A stretch of DNA of 64,000 bases from Autumnicola musiva (GCF_031846585.1 NZ_JAVRHK010000015.1:1-64000), one strand, 5' to 3'. Shown: positions 22,324-32,156, counted from the first letter of the stretch. Notes: generated by a model not told the origin, from the sequence alone. Made by a program: numbers and translations.

Positions 22324-24777
22324 ATGTCATATTTCATAGATGTTATTTTGCCTCTTCCCCTGGATAAGCGTTTTACTTATTCTGTAGAGAAACAGGAGGC
22401 AGAATATCTTAAAAGAGGGATGAGGGTCGCGGTACCATTTGGGAAATCAAAAACCTATACGGGAGTAGTGGCCGATATTCATCAAAATCCACCAGATGTT
22501 TACGAAGCCAAACCAATAAGCCAGATTCTGGATGATAATCCTTTAATAACTAACTATCAGTTAAAATTCTGGAAATGGATTGCAGATTATTATATGTGTA
22601 CTGAGGGTGAGGTACTAAGGGCTGCTTTGCCGGGAGCTTTCCTTTTGGAAAGCGAGAATATTGTACAATTACTGAAGAAATCTGGTCCGGAGGAATATGA
22701 ACTTACAGATGAGGAATATATGGTGGTGGAAGCGTTGCAACGGCAATCTTCTCTTAAAATTAAGGAAGTAAATCAGGTACTGGAAAAGAAAAAGGTGCTT
22801 CCGGTGTTAAATTCACTGGTAGAAAAGAATATTGTTGCGCTCAATCAGGAAATCTATGAACAATACAAACCAAAGAAGATAAGATTTGTTCGTCTTTCTT
22901 CTGAATTTTCAGGAGAAGCAGCAATGCATAAGCTGTTGGACGAACTTGAAAAAGCACCCAAACAAAGGGAAATCATCCTTTCATTTTTCAGCTTAAAGGC
23001 ACAAAGTACTAAACCTGTTAAAGTAAAAACGCTGCTCAAAAAAAGCAATTCTTCGGCATCGGTTTTAAAAAGCCTGCTTGATAAAGGTTTTTTGGAAGAG
23101 TATTATCTTGAAACCGACCGCATGTCCTATAGTGGTAATACTGCTGAAGCTTCGTTGAGTTTTAGTGATCACCAGGAACATGCATTAACAGAGATAAGAT
23201 CACATTTTCAAAAAAATGAGGTTTGCCTGCTCCATGGAATAACTTCTTCCGGTAAAACTGAAATTTACATCAGGCTTATACAGGATGTTCTTGAAAAAGG
23301 AAAACAGGCATTGTACCTGCTGCCCGAAATTGCGTTGACCACACAACTTATTCAGCGGCTTCAGAATTATTTTGGAGAACAGGTGCTGATTTATCACAGC
23401 AAATATTCCATGAACGAGAGGGTCGAGGTTTACAGGCATGTGCTGAAAGAGGATAAAAAGGGCAGGGTGGTAATTGGTGCAAGATCGGCAATTTTTCTTC
23501 CTTTTTCCAGGCTGGGGCTTATAGTTGTTGATGAAGAGCATGAAGGTACTTTTAAGCAGTTTGATCCCGCACCAAGATATCACGCCAGAGATGCGGCTGT
23601 GGTCCTGGCCAATTTCTTTAAATCCAATATTATCCTGGGTTCGGCTACTCCTTCTTTAGAATCTTATTTTAATGCAAAACATAATAAATATGCACTTGTT
23701 GAACTAAACAGGCGGTATGGAAATGTGCTGCTACCCGAAATAGAAATTGTTGATATTAAGGTAAAGCATAAAAAGAAGCTGATGAAAGGCCATTTCTCAG
23801 ATAGACTTCTTGAGGAAATAAAAGCCGCTTTGAAAGAAGAGGAGCAGGTAATTCTTTTTCAGAACAGGCGCGGATTTTCACCCATTCTGGAATGTAATAC
23901 CTGCGGGCATTCACCACAATGTCCTAATTGTGATGTAAGCCTTACCTTTCATCATCATAACAACCAGTTACGTTGCCATTACTGTGGGTATCATATTGCC
24001 ATGCAGCAAAAGTGTATGGCTTGCGGCAGCCCTGATATTACTACAAAAGGCTTTGGAACAGAACAGATTGAAACAGAACTTAAGTCTCTTTTTCCCGATC
24101 ATAAAACAGGAAGAATGGACCAGGATACCACCCGTGGCAAATATGGTTATGAAAAAATAATTAATGCTTTTGAACAACAGGAGATCGACATTATGGTAGG
24201 AACTCAAATGCTTACGAAGGGATTGGACTTCAGGCATGTAAGTCTTGTAGGAATTATGAATGCCGACAATCTTTTAAATTTTCCCGATTTCAGAGCACAT
24301 GAACGAAGTTTCCAGTTAATGCTGCAGGTAGCCGGGAGAGCTGGGAGAACAAAAAAACGTGGCAAGGTGCTTATCCAGAGTTATAATCCTTATCACCAGA
24401 TTATTCAGCAGGTTTCCACCAATGATTATTCAGGGATGTATAAAGATCAGTTGGAAGAAAGGCATAATTATAAATATCCTCCTTATTATCGTCTTATTCG
24501 GTTTACACTAAAAAGTCGTGATTTTTCTAAAACAAATGATGCTTCAGAGTGGTTGGCTAAATCCCTTGGCAACATTTTTAAAGAAAATATACTGGGGCCG
24601 GAATTCCCTCCAGTAGCGAGGATAAGAAATGAATATTATAAAAATATCCTGCTAAAGATTCCACAGCAACAGTCGCTGGGAAAGACCAAAACGGTTGTGC
24701 ATAAAATCATGAGCAGCTTTAGGGCAATTGGTACCTTCAGAAGCGTAAAAGTGGTTATAAATGTAGATCCGGTTTAA
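22324..24777 (+). CDS. priA: Primosomal protein N' (replication restart helicase)
   Basis: The 817-residue PriA helicase restarts collapsed replication forks. It has an N-terminal 3'-DNA-end-binding domain (YFIDVILPLPLDKRFTYSV). The Walker A is LLHGITSSGKTEIYI (about 302-316), with a DEEH box in VVDEEHEGTFKQ. The zinc-binding Cys cluster (about 520-570) contains C-N-T-C-G-H, C-P-N-C, C-H-Y-C-G and C-M-A-C-G. Helicase motifs V/VI (GTQMLTKGLDF, QVAGRAGRT) are complete. Length is normal for Bacteroidota. Confidence 0.96.
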   Translation: MSYFIDVILPLPLDKRFTYSVEKQEAEYLKRGMRVAVPFGKSKTYTGVVADIHQNPPDVYEAKPISQILDDNPLITNYQLKFWKWIADYYMCTEGEVLRAALPGAFLLESENIVQLLKKSGPEEYELTDEEYMVVEALQRQSSLKIKEVNQVLEKKKVLPVLNSLVEKNIVALNQEIYEQYKPKKIRFVRLSSEFSGEAAMHKLLDELEKAPKQREIILSFFSLKAQSTKPVKVKTLLKKSNSSASVLKSLLDKGFLEEYYLETDRMSYSGNTAEASLSFSDHQEHALTEIRSHFQKNEVCLLHGITSSGKTEIYIRLIQDVLEKGKQALYLLPEIALTTQLIQRLQNYFGEQVLIYHSKYSMNERVEVYRHVLKEDKKGRVVIGARSAIFLPFSRLGLIVVDEEHEGTFKQFDPAPRYHARDAAVVLANFFKSNIILGSATPSLESYFNAKHNKYALVELNRRYGNVLLPEIEIVDIKVKHKKKLMKGHFSDRLLEEIKAALKEEEQVILFQNRRGFSPILECNTCGHSPQCPNCDVSLTFHHHNNQLRCHYCGYHIAMQQKCMACGSPDITTKGFGTEQIETELKSLFPDHKTGRMDQDTTRGKYGYEKIINAFEQQEIDIMVGTQMLTKGLDFRHVSLVGIMNADNLLNFPDFRAHERSFQLMLQVAGRAGRTKKRGKVLIQSYNPYHQIIQQVSTNDYSGMYKDQLEERHNYKYPPYYRLIRFTLKSRDFSKTNDASEWLAKSLGNIFKENILGPEFPPVARIRNEYYKNILLKIPQQQSLGKTKTVVHKIMSSFRAIGTFRSVKVVINVDPV

Positions 24778-24913
24778 GCTACTGGTGATTAAACAGAGTA
24801 GTAAGGGCATGTCCTGAAATAAGTTCAGGATCTTGAAATTATCGAGATTTTCACAGGAAAAAATCTGAAAATTGTTCAGCTTGATAAAATTAAAAATTCT
24901 AAAGCTTTCTTAA

Positions 24914-25624
24914 TTACTGAATAGCGCTTAAGGCTTCCACAAGATCGTTTTTCTTGTGCCGGCTAAGCGGAAGTTTTTCTTTATCTATTTCTATATTCTT
25001 ACTGTTGTACCGCTCTATCTTATCCAGGTTGACAATATAAGATTTATGAATGCGAAGAAACCGGTCGCTGGGCAGTTGTTTTTCAAAAGATTTCATGGTA
25101 GCAAGAACCACAAAATTATCCTTTTCAGTAATAAACTTTACATAATCGCCAAGGGCCTGAATGTATTTGAGTTTGCTCAAAAATACCTTCCGGTTTTTGA
25201 GGTTGCTTTTCACAAAAATAAAATCTTCATCTTCGGGAGCTGAAGATTGCTGTTTAAGTTTATAAAGATTAATAGCTTTGTTTACGGCATTATTAAAACG
25301 CTCTTTATTCACAGGTTTGTGAATATAATCCACTGCATCATAATCAAAAGCCTTAAAGGCATACTTGGTTTTTCCGGTAACAAATATAATCTGTGGTTTG
25401 TTGGGAAGATCATCAAGAAGCTCAAATCCTGACAGTATTGGCATTTCAATGTCTAGAAATATTAAATCGGTTTCGTTATCCAGCAGACCATTCTTGGTTT
25501 CGATGGCGTTGTTGTACTCTGCCACCAACTTTAAATTTGGATGATCTTTAATTAGTTTAACGATAGATAATCGCTGCAAACTCGAATCATCTACAACAGC
25601 ACATTTGAGTAGTATTTCTTCCAC
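24914..25624 (-). CDS. LytTR-family response regulator, orphan
   Basis: The 236-residue regulator has a receiver domain (about 5-120) with the phosphoacceptor Asp in FLDIEMPILSGFELL and the conserved Lys in DYIHKPVN. A LytTR DNA-binding domain follows (about 135-235, with F-L-R-I-H-K-S-Y-I-V-N). No histidine kinase gene is adjacent, so its partner must be elsewhere. Three near-perfect 10-bp tandem repeats just upstream (25651-25680) could be its own binding site, since LytTR proteins recognise direct repeats. Confidence 0.92.
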   Translation of the reverse strand: MEEILLKCAVVDDSSLQRLSIVKLIKDHPNLKLVAEYNNAIETKNGLLDNETDLIFLDIEMPILSGFELLDDLPNKPQIIFVTGKTKYAFKAFDYDAVDYIHKPVNKERFNNAVNKAINLYKLKQQSSAPEDEDFIFVKSNLKNRKVFLSKLKYIQALGDYVKFITEKDNFVVLATMKSFEKQLPSDRFLRIHKSYIVNLDKIERYNSKNIEIDKEKLPLSRHKKNDLVEALSAIQ

Positions 25625-25650
25625 GTTAGATTAGATAGGATAGGTTAAGC

Positions 25651-25680
25651 ATAACAATATTAAACAATATTAAACAATAT
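25651..25680. repeat. 10-bp tandem repeats upstream of the LytTR regulator
   Basis: ATAACAATAT is followed by two copies of TAAACAATAT. The period of 10 bp places the units on the same DNA face. They lie about 27 bp before the LytTR start codon. Autoregulation is possible; the block may also be simple AT-rich promoter DNA. Confidence 0.6.
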
Positions 25681-25749
25681 ATTTGTGACTTACAAGATAA
25701 ACTTAACTTTCACCGATTAAAGAAGAATCTTGTCCTTCAGCTTCAGGCT

Positions 25750-25779
25750 TTGAAAATATAAAAATTAATTCTATTTTTG
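25750..25779 (+). promoter_or_regulatory. rpsF operon promoter
   Basis: TTG at 25750-25752 and TATTTTTG at 25772-25779 are separated by 19 bp. This is an exact match to the Bacteroidota sigma-A consensus TTG-N19-TAnnTTTG. The -7 element lies 27 bp before the rpsF ATG. Confidence 0.85.
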
Positions 25780-25806
25780 CAGCCAATTTAATTTAAACGA
25801 ATTTTT

Positions 25807-26145
25807 ATGAATCATTATGAAACTGTTTTCATCTTGAATCCCGTTTTATCTGATGAACAGATAAAGGAAACAGTTAAGAAATACGAAGAATTTCTTGTTT
25901 CTAAAGGTGCCAAGATGATATCCAAGGAAGATTGGGGGCTTAAAAAGCTGGCTTACCCAATTCAACACAAAAAAAGTGGATTTTACCACTTGTTTGAATA
26001 CACAGCTCCGGGTGAGACTATTGAGCCTTTGGAACTGGCATTTAGAAGAGACGAGCGAATGATGCGTTATTTAACTGTGAGGTTAGATAAGCATGCTATT
26101 GCTTGGGCTGAGAAAAGAAGAAAAAGAATCCAGGAAAAAGCGTAA
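25807..26145 (+). CDS. rpsF: 30S ribosomal protein S6
   Basis: The 112-residue ribosomal protein S6 begins MNHYETVFILNPVLSDEQ and contains W-G-L-K-K-L-A-Y-P-I and the M-R-Y-L-T-V-R-L strand. It binds 16S rRNA together with S18, encoded next. First gene of a conserved operon with rpsR and rplI. Confidence 0.97.
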   Translation: MNHYETVFILNPVLSDEQIKETVKKYEEFLVSKGAKMISKEDWGLKKLAYPIQHKKSGFYHLFEYTAPGETIEPLELAFRRDERMMRYLTVRLDKHAIAWAEKRRKRIQEKA

Positions 26146-26147
26146 GT

Positions 26148-26447
26148 ATGGCTACATCTATTGAACAACAAGCAAAAGGAAAAAAAGACGGAGAGATTAG
26201 ATATCTTACTCCTCTTAATATAGAGACTACCAAGGCAAAGAAATACTGCCGTTTCAAAAGATCAGGTATAAAATATATTGATTATAAGGATCCTGATTTT
26301 CTTATGGGACTGGTAAACGACCAGGGAAAATTATTGCCTCGTCGATTAACAGGTACCTCTCTAAAATATCAGAGAAAAGTGGCTGTTGCGGTAAAACGTG
26401 CCCGTCATTTAGCGTTAATGCCATATGTTGGTGATTTATTAAAATAA
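26148..26447 (+). CDS. rpsR: 30S ribosomal protein S18
   Basis: The 99-residue S18 has a lysine-rich start and the conserved KKYCRFKRSGIKYIDYKD, followed by L-P-R-R-L-T-G-T and K-R-A-R-H-L-A-L-M-P. It lies 2 bp after rpsF. The N-terminal extension of about 20 residues is usual in flavobacteria. Confidence 0.97.
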   Translation: MATSIEQQAKGKKDGEIRYLTPLNIETTKAKKYCRFKRSGIKYIDYKDPDFLMGLVNDQGKLLPRRLTGTSLKYQRKVAVAVKRARHLALMPYVGDLLK

Positions 26448-26460
26448 AATTTAGGCAATT

Positions 26461-26910
26461 ATGGAATTGATACTAAAGAAGGACGTAGATAATTTAGGTT
26501 TTAAAGATGATGTGGTAAACGTTAAAAATGGTTACGGCAGAAATTTCCTGATTCCTCAGGGTTATGCTGAACTGGCCACTTCGTCAACTAAAAAAGTGTT
26601 GGCTGAAACTTTGAAGCAACGTGCCTATAAAGAGCAAAAGAATATAGACGAAGCCAAAAAACAGGCTGCAAAATTAAATGATATAGAGATTAAGCTTACT
26701 GCAAAATCAGGAGCCGGAGATAAATTATTCGGTTCTAAGACAGATGCAGATTTAGCTGAAGCACTTTCCAAAGAAGGTGTTCAAATAGATAAAAAATATA
26801 TCAGTATCGCCGGTGGAAACATTAAACGTTTAGGGCAGTATGATGCAACTTTACGTTTTCATCGTGAAGTAGTTTCAAATTTTACCTTTGAGGTGGTAGG
26901 CGAAGCTTAA
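26461..26910 (+). CDS. rplI: 50S ribosomal protein L9
   Basis: The 149-residue L9 has an N-terminal domain M-E-L-I-L-K-K-D-V-D-N-L-G, the signature NGYGRNFLIPQGYAELAT, a long connecting helix and a C-terminal domain. It is the last gene of the rpsF-rpsR-rplI operon and is followed by a hairpin terminator. Confidence 0.97.
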   Translation: MELILKKDVDNLGFKDDVVNVKNGYGRNFLIPQGYAELATSSTKKVLAETLKQRAYKEQKNIDEAKKQAAKLNDIEIKLTAKSGAGDKLFGSKTDADLAEALSKEGVQIDKKYISIAGGNIKRLGQYDATLRFHREVVSNFTFEVVGEA

Positions 26911-26930
26911 TTTATTCCTATTTTTATAAT

Positions 26931-26965
26931 AAAGCCTGCTCATAACTGAGTAGGCTTTTCTATTT
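26931..26965 (+). terminator. Intrinsic terminator after rplI
   Basis: Stem AAGCCTGCTC (26932-26941) pairs with GAGTAGGCTT (26949-26958) apart from one mismatch, with a 7-base loop and T-rich tail. It ends the ribosomal protein operon. Confidence 0.85.
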
Positions 26966-26979
26966 AAGAATTTTACTTT

Positions 26980-27453
26980 ATGAAGTATAGCAGATTAACT
27001 AAAGAGCAATTTGAGGAAATGCACCAGGAATTTATAAATTTTCTTGCAACGCAATCTATTACTGCCGAAGAGTGGAAAGAAATAAAACAAACCAAACCTG
27101 AAGTTGCCGAAAAGGAACTGGATGTTTTTAGTGATCTTATTTGGGAAGGGGTGCTTAATAAAGTTGAATACCTGGAGCATTTTTCACCAAACCAAATGTT
27201 CCTGTTTCACATTACCGCCGCTACCATAAATCTTATAGCTGTAAAGGTAGAAAGCCAGGACATTGATATTACTTCCAAAGCAGGTTATAACTGGTTGCGC
27301 AATAATCTTATGGACGACGCTGTTACCATATTTACTTCAACAAAAGCTATGAGTGATGACAGGAATAAAGATATTTTTGCTCTAATCCGGCAGGGGGCAA
27401 ATATTACAAAAGGAGAATTATATCAATATTTTCAGGAAGTGGTGCAGGAGTAG
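26980..27453 (+). CDS. DUF6495 family protein
   Basis: The 157-residue cytoplasmic protein is a family conserved in Bacteroidota next to ribosomal genes (DUF6495). It begins MKYSRLTKEQFEEMHQEF and contains W-E-G-V-L-N-K-V-E-Y-L-E-H-F-S and Y-N-W-L-R-N-N-L. Acidic and helical, with no signal peptide. Function unknown. The rplI terminator lies directly upstream, so expression may rely partly on read-through. Confidence 0.8.
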   Translation: MKYSRLTKEQFEEMHQEFINFLATQSITAEEWKEIKQTKPEVAEKELDVFSDLIWEGVLNKVEYLEHFSPNQMFLFHITAATINLIAVKVESQDIDITSKAGYNWLRNNLMDDAVTIFTSTKAMSDDRNKDIFALIRQGANITKGELYQYFQEVVQE

Positions 27454-27468
27454 GTAATTTGGAAATTT

Positions 27469-27505
27469 TATTAATATATTAATGTACCAATACATTAATA
27501 TTACA
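27469..27505. terminator. Inverted repeat between convergent genes
   Basis: TAATATATTAATGTA and TACATTAATATTA face each other around CCAA. The stem is long but almost purely A/T, so it may be a weak bidirectional terminator between the DUF6495 gene and the ABC permease gene. Confidence 0.45.
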
Positions 27506-27582
27506 ATGAACTATTGAAGAGTTTATTCTCCCATTGTCACATTTACATTCCCAAATTTCAAATTGATTCCTTTTCAAATTAA

Positions 27583-28830
27583 TTATTCGTAGCGTAGCGA
27601 TTCAATAGGATCCTGTTTAGCGGCTTTAAATGCGGGAAAACTTCCTGCAAGAATAGCTACAACAATGGTAATGGCAGTTGCCCATAAAATAGCCACCCAG
27701 GGAGTGGTAAAATCAAAATCGGCAAATTTGGCAACTCCATAGCCAATTAATATTCCAAGCAAAATGCCCAATACACCTCCCAATTGACCAATAAGTAGGG
27801 TTTCAATAAAAAACTGTCCTGCTATTGTTCCTTTTTTCGCACCCAGTGCTTTGCGAACCCCAATTTCCCGAGTTCTTTCGGTAACACTTACCAGCATAAT
27901 GTTCATCAGGGCGATAGAAGAACCAAAAATGGTGATAATTGAAATAATCCATGCTGCGATATTTAAATATTCAGTAATGGATAAGATGCGGTTAATAAGG
28001 TCATCGCTGCGTTGAATTCCAAAATTGTTTTCTTCCACAGGATTCAAACCCCGTATATTTCTGAAGGTAATAATGGCTTCATCCTGTGCGCCTTCAAGAT
28101 AATTTTTGTCATCAACTTTTACGCTTAAATTATAATTTATCCTGGGTTGTGTAAAAATAGACCGTGCCTGTTGTATGGGAATAATTACACGTAAATCCTG
28201 ATTATTTCCAAAGGTAGATCCTTCAGATTCCAGTACCCCAATAACTTTAAATTTGGCACCGCGGATACTTATGGTTCTGTCCACTGGGTTTTGTCCGCGA
28301 AATAAACCTTCAGCATCAGCAAAGTCGGAGCCCAGGATAGCAACGTTGTTATTATTCTGAATATCGAAAATATTAAAATCCCTGCCTTCTTCAATTTCCA
28401 GTCCCGAATTAGATAGATAATTTTGATTCGCGCCAATTACGGCAACTTCAGGGTCAGTTTTTTCATTTTCGAACTTAACTTCCGCACTGCTCGTTCCGGT
28501 AAAAGAAATTGCAGTTTGTGTATATGGAAAGCTATAATTTTGTTCAAATTCTTTTACTTCCCTGAAAGATATAACCGGATTTATTTTCTCTCTTTCTCCG
28601 CCACCGCTCCGTTGGAATGTGAGATCGTACTGTTGTATATTAAAAGTATTCGCGCCCATGGAGGCAAAATTATTGCCAATGGTATTCTCAAGTGCCGCCA
28701 CGGCGCTTAAAATTCCAACTAATGCCGTAATACCAATTGCTATAATTAGCACAGTTAAGATGGTTCTAAGAGACTGACTTCTAATAGATGTCAGTGCAAT
28801 TCTAAGGTTTTCTTTTAGCAATGAAAACAT
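27583..28830 (-). CDS. ABC transporter permease, MacB/FtsX type
   Basis: The 415-residue permease has an N-terminal membrane helix (about 17-45) and a large periplasmic MacB-type domain (about 50-265). Three C-terminal membrane helices form the FtsX domain (about 285-400), with the R-T-R-E-I-G-V-R-K-A-L-G-A motif. Such proteins act with an ATPase and a membrane-fusion protein in lipoprotein or peptide export. No ATPase gene lies next to it here, so its partner is encoded elsewhere. Confidence 0.9.
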   Translation of the reverse strand: MFSLLKENLRIALTSIRSQSLRTILTVLIIAIGITALVGILSAVAALENTIGNNFASMGANTFNIQQYDLTFQRSGGGEREKINPVISFREVKEFEQNYSFPYTQTAISFTGTSSAEVKFENEKTDPEVAVIGANQNYLSNSGLEIEEGRDFNIFDIQNNNNVAILGSDFADAEGLFRGQNPVDRTISIRGAKFKVIGVLESEGSTFGNNQDLRVIIPIQQARSIFTQPRINYNLSVKVDDKNYLEGAQDEAIITFRNIRGLNPVEENNFGIQRSDDLINRILSITEYLNIAAWIISIITIFGSSIALMNIMLVSVTERTREIGVRKALGAKKGTIAGQFFIETLLIGQLGGVLGILLGILIGYGVAKFADFDFTTPWVAILWATAITIVVAILAGSFPAFKAAKQDPIESLRYE

Positions 28831-28992
28831 AAAAAGTATTTACAGGCTCATAAATTAGACTCACAAATGAACGTTATGTTACTTAAAAAGTAAAATTTGT
28901 TTATGTTCGGTCAAAATTAAGATATTTGCACTTCCAAAGAAGAACAGCATTTAAATATATAAAAATTCCGGCACTGGCCGTTACGTTTAACT

Positions 28993-30363
28993 ATGGCACA
29001 AAAACCTTCTATTCCTAAAGGAACGAGAGATTTTTCACCGGCAGAGGTGGCAAAAAGAAATTTCATTTTCGGCAAAATCCAGGAACAATTTAAAATTTTT
29101 GGTTTTCAACCCATAGAAACCCCCAGTTTTGAAAATTCTGATACCCTGATGGGAAAATATGGGGAAGAAGGAGACCGCCTTATCTTTAAGATTTTAAATT
29201 CTGGCGATTTTTTACGAAAGGCAGATGCGAAAGCTTATGAGGAAAAGGATAGTTTAAAAATTACTTCTTCCATAAGTGAAAAAGCTTTGCGTTATGATCT
29301 AACAGTACCTTTTGCCAGATATGTGGTTCAACACCAAAATGAAACGGAATTCCCATTTAAAAGATACCAGATTCAACCGGTGTGGCGTGCAGACCGGCCA
29401 CAAAAAGGAAGGTTCAGGGAATTTTATCAGTGTGATGCAGATGTGGTTGGGAGTGACAGCCTTTGGCAGGAAGTGGAATTTGTGCAGCTTTATGATGCAG
29501 TGTTCACTGCTTTAAAACTGGACGGGGTAACTATTAAAATCAATAACAGGAAAATCCTTTCCGGTTTTGCTGAAGTTATTGGTGAACAGGATAAAATAAT
29601 AGATTTTACGGTTGCTCTTGATAAGCTGGATAAAATAGGAGAGGAGGGAGTTAAAAAAGAAATGCTTGAAAAAGGTATTTCTGAAGAAGCGATTGAAAAA
29701 ATCAAGCCTATTTTTAACCTACAGGGGAGTTTTATGGAAAAAATAAAAAGCCTGAAGCAAATTCTTCAAAATTCTGAAACTGGTCAAAAAGGTATTCAGG
29801 AGCTGGAATTTATCCAGAATGTTATTGCTGAAATGCCTCTTCAAACCGCTAAATTAGATTTAGATGTCACGCTTGCCAGAGGTTTAAATTATTATACCGG
29901 AGCTATTTTTGAAGTTTCGGCTCCCGAAAATATTAAAATGGGTTCTATAGGCGGCGGTGGCCGGTACGATGATCTTACTGGCATCTTCGGTTTAAAGAAT
30001 ATGAGCGGAGTAGGTATTTCTTTCGGTTTGGACAGAATTTTTCTTGTACTGGAAGAATTGAAATTATTCCCCACAACGGTTACGGAAAATACGAAGGTAC
30101 TTTTTATCAACTTTGGTGAAAAAGAAGCCTTATATGCCCTTAAGGCGATACAAAAACTCCGCGGTAATAAGATCACCGCAGAGTTATATCCTGAAAGTGC
30201 CAAGATGAAGAAACAAATGAATCACGCCAATAAGCGGGAAATTCCATTTGTTGTTCTTGCAGGTGAAGAAGAGATAAAGCAGCAGCAATTCACTTTAAAA
30301 AACATGAAGTCTGGTGAACAGCTACAGGTAAGTTCAAATGAGTTACTGCAAAATCTCAGTTAA
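28993..30363 (+). CDS. hisS: Histidine-tRNA ligase
   Basis: The 456-residue class II aminoacyl-tRNA synthetase begins with the typical P-S-I-P-K-G-T-R-D-F-S-P. Motif 2 is around FQIQPVWRADRPQKGRFREF-type residues (about 124-143). The histidine-binding A-R-G-L-N-Y-Y-T-G-A-I-F-E and motif 3 GVGISFGLDRIF are present. The C-terminal anticodon-binding domain is complete. Monocistronic. Confidence 0.96.
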   Translation: MAQKPSIPKGTRDFSPAEVAKRNFIFGKIQEQFKIFGFQPIETPSFENSDTLMGKYGEEGDRLIFKILNSGDFLRKADAKAYEEKDSLKITSSISEKALRYDLTVPFARYVVQHQNETEFPFKRYQIQPVWRADRPQKGRFREFYQCDADVVGSDSLWQEVEFVQLYDAVFTALKLDGVTIKINNRKILSGFAEVIGEQDKIIDFTVALDKLDKIGEEGVKKEMLEKGISEEAIEKIKPIFNLQGSFMEKIKSLKQILQNSETGQKGIQELEFIQNVIAEMPLQTAKLDLDVTLARGLNYYTGAIFEVSAPENIKMGSIGGGGRYDDLTGIFGLKNMSGVGISFGLDRIFLVLEELKLFPTTVTENTKVLFINFGEKEALYALKAIQKLRGNKITAELYPESAKMKKQMNHANKREIPFVVLAGEEEIKQQQFTLKNMKSGEQLQVSSNELLQNLS

Positions 30364-30379
30364 ACCTTAGGCTTTACTG

Positions 30380-31348
30380 TTACAATAAATCTTCTCTCCA
30401 GGCACTCGCTTCATTAAGACGCTTCATTTGCTCTGTGGTAAGGTCAATGTCTATGGCCTCAAAAAATGATTTCAAATGAGAGATTTTTGTAGCGCTGGCA
30501 ATAGGAGCGGTAATCCCCGGGCGCTGCATGATCCACGCTAGAGAAACAGCCGCTTCAGAAACCATATGCTCATTGGAAACTTCCCAAATGGCGTCTAAGA
30601 CCCTTTTGCCGCCTTCATTAAAATAATCTTTAAGGAACATTTCCCTGCTGGAGCCTTCAACATCTTCAATTTTTTGATATTTTCCGGTTAAGAAACCACT
30701 GGCCAGAGAGAAATAACTTAAAACAGATAAATGGTTTTTATCACAGATCTCCCTTATATTTTCTTCAAATTTTCTCCTTGCCATCAAACTGTACTCAGGT
30801 TGAAATACTTCATATTTTGGCAAATTTTCTTTTTTGGCGGCATCAAGGGAAGCCTGTAATCTTTCGGGAGACAAATTTGATGCTCCGATGTATCTTACTT
30901 TACCGGCATCAATTAATTTTTGATAAGTTGAAAGTGTTTCTTCCACAGGAGTTTTATCATCGTCCCAATGCGTATAATAGAGGTCTATGTAATCTGTTTG
31001 CAGCCGCTTTAAAGAATCTTCTGAGGCTTTTATAATATGCTTACGGGAAATATCTTTATCACCGCCCTGCTGCATACTCGAACCTACTTTTGTGGCCAGG
31101 TTAATTTTATCACGTACTCCACGATCTTTCATCCATTTACCAATAATTTTTTCCGATTCCCCTCCATTATTTCCCGGTGCCCATCGGGAATAAACATCTG
31201 CCGTGTCTATTGTGGTAAAGCCTTTTTCCAGCAGCTCATCCAGAATTTTAAATGATTTTTTTTCATCAAGAGTCCATCCAAAAACATTACCTCCAAATAC
31301 GATAGGGGCAGTTTCGAGAGAAGTATTTCCTAATTTTATAGATTTCAT
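30380..31348 (-). CDS. Aldo/keto reductase
   Basis: The 322-residue TIM-barrel oxidoreductase has the NADPH-dependent aldo/keto reductase tetrad: Asp in DTADVYSRWAPG with its Tyr, Lys in ATKVGS and His in YYTHWDD. The C-terminal cofactor loop contains P-I-A-S-A-T. It resembles the YajO/Tas-type subgroup acting on small carbonyls; the natural substrate cannot be told. It is convergent with hisS, 16 bp apart. Confidence 0.9.
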   Translation of the reverse strand: MKSIKLGNTSLETAPIVFGGNVFGWTLDEKKSFKILDELLEKGFTTIDTADVYSRWAPGNNGGESEKIIGKWMKDRGVRDKINLATKVGSSMQQGGDKDISRKHIIKASEDSLKRLQTDYIDLYYTHWDDDKTPVEETLSTYQKLIDAGKVRYIGASNLSPERLQASLDAAKKENLPKYEVFQPEYSLMARRKFEENIREICDKNHLSVLSYFSLASGFLTGKYQKIEDVEGSSREMFLKDYFNEGGKRVLDAIWEVSNEHMVSEAAVSLAWIMQRPGITAPIASATKISHLKSFFEAIDIDLTTEQMKRLNEASAWREDLL

Positions 31349-31517
31349 AAAGCTAACTTTTTACTGAAAATACGGATAGTCCTGTCCACAACAAATCTCT
31401 GAATTGAAATTAGGATTTATTTAACCTGCTGCAGGGGATTTCATTCGATTCTTGACATTCCTTTGTAATATTTCTTTTCGCTTTTTCTTATCTTGAAATA
31501 AACAAAAACCCTAAACT

Positions 31518-32087
31518 ATGAGAACTGATGTAATTGCCATATTACTCCTGGCTTTGCCTTTAGGAATGATGGCACAAGTTACCAATACTGCTGAAAAATT
31601 TAAAGTTACCCCCGATGGTTTCACGCAATCTGTTATAAGAGATTATCCTGAAAAACCTGATGATGACTTGTATCAATCGGTTATTATGTGGGCCAAATTT
31701 ACCATAGATAATTATGAATCGGCTATTACACGGGATATTGCTAATCAATATCTGGAATTCCGCATGTTTGTTCCGCAGGGAATCGTACTAAAGGATGATG
31801 GCGATGTATATGAGTGGGATGTAATGATGGACGTAAGTTTTAGATTTAAAGATGAAAAGATAAGATTTGATGTGGGCCTGGTTGAAGTAAGCAGTCCTGA
31901 GGCTCCTACTTTTGCTTTTGTAGGACCGCCGAATAAATGGTCCTTCTTTGATGACGATGGGGAAACCCGGGAGTTTAACAGAAAAAGTCAGGAACAAATT
32001 AATAGCATTGCCAATAATGTTATCAGGTCTGTTTCGGCTTATGTAAATCGAGATGCAGAGATTCCGGAAGAGGAGAATGCCAATTAA
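31518..32087 (+). CDS. Secreted protein, DUF4468-like
   Basis: The 189-residue protein has a signal peptide (MRTDVIAILLLALPLGMMAQ). Its body contains W-A-K-F-T-I-D-N-Y, Y-E-W-D-V-M-M-D-V-S-F-R-F-K-D-E-K-I-R and a terminal helix, resembling the DUF4468 family of TBP-like folds in Bacteroidota. Assignment is by impression of pattern only. Function unknown. It is followed by a terminator. Confidence 0.65.
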   Translation: MRTDVIAILLLALPLGMMAQVTNTAEKFKVTPDGFTQSVIRDYPEKPDDDLYQSVIMWAKFTIDNYESAITRDIANQYLEFRMFVPQGIVLKDDGDVYEWDVMMDVSFRFKDEKIRFDVGLVEVSSPEAPTFAFVGPPNKWSFFDDDGETREFNRKSQEQINSIANNVIRSVSAYVNRDAEIPEEENAN

Positions 32088-32156
32088 CTTTTATTACAAA
32101 CGGGATCAATATTCTTCCATTTTCTCTGATTCCCAACTCACAACATTTCAATTAAA

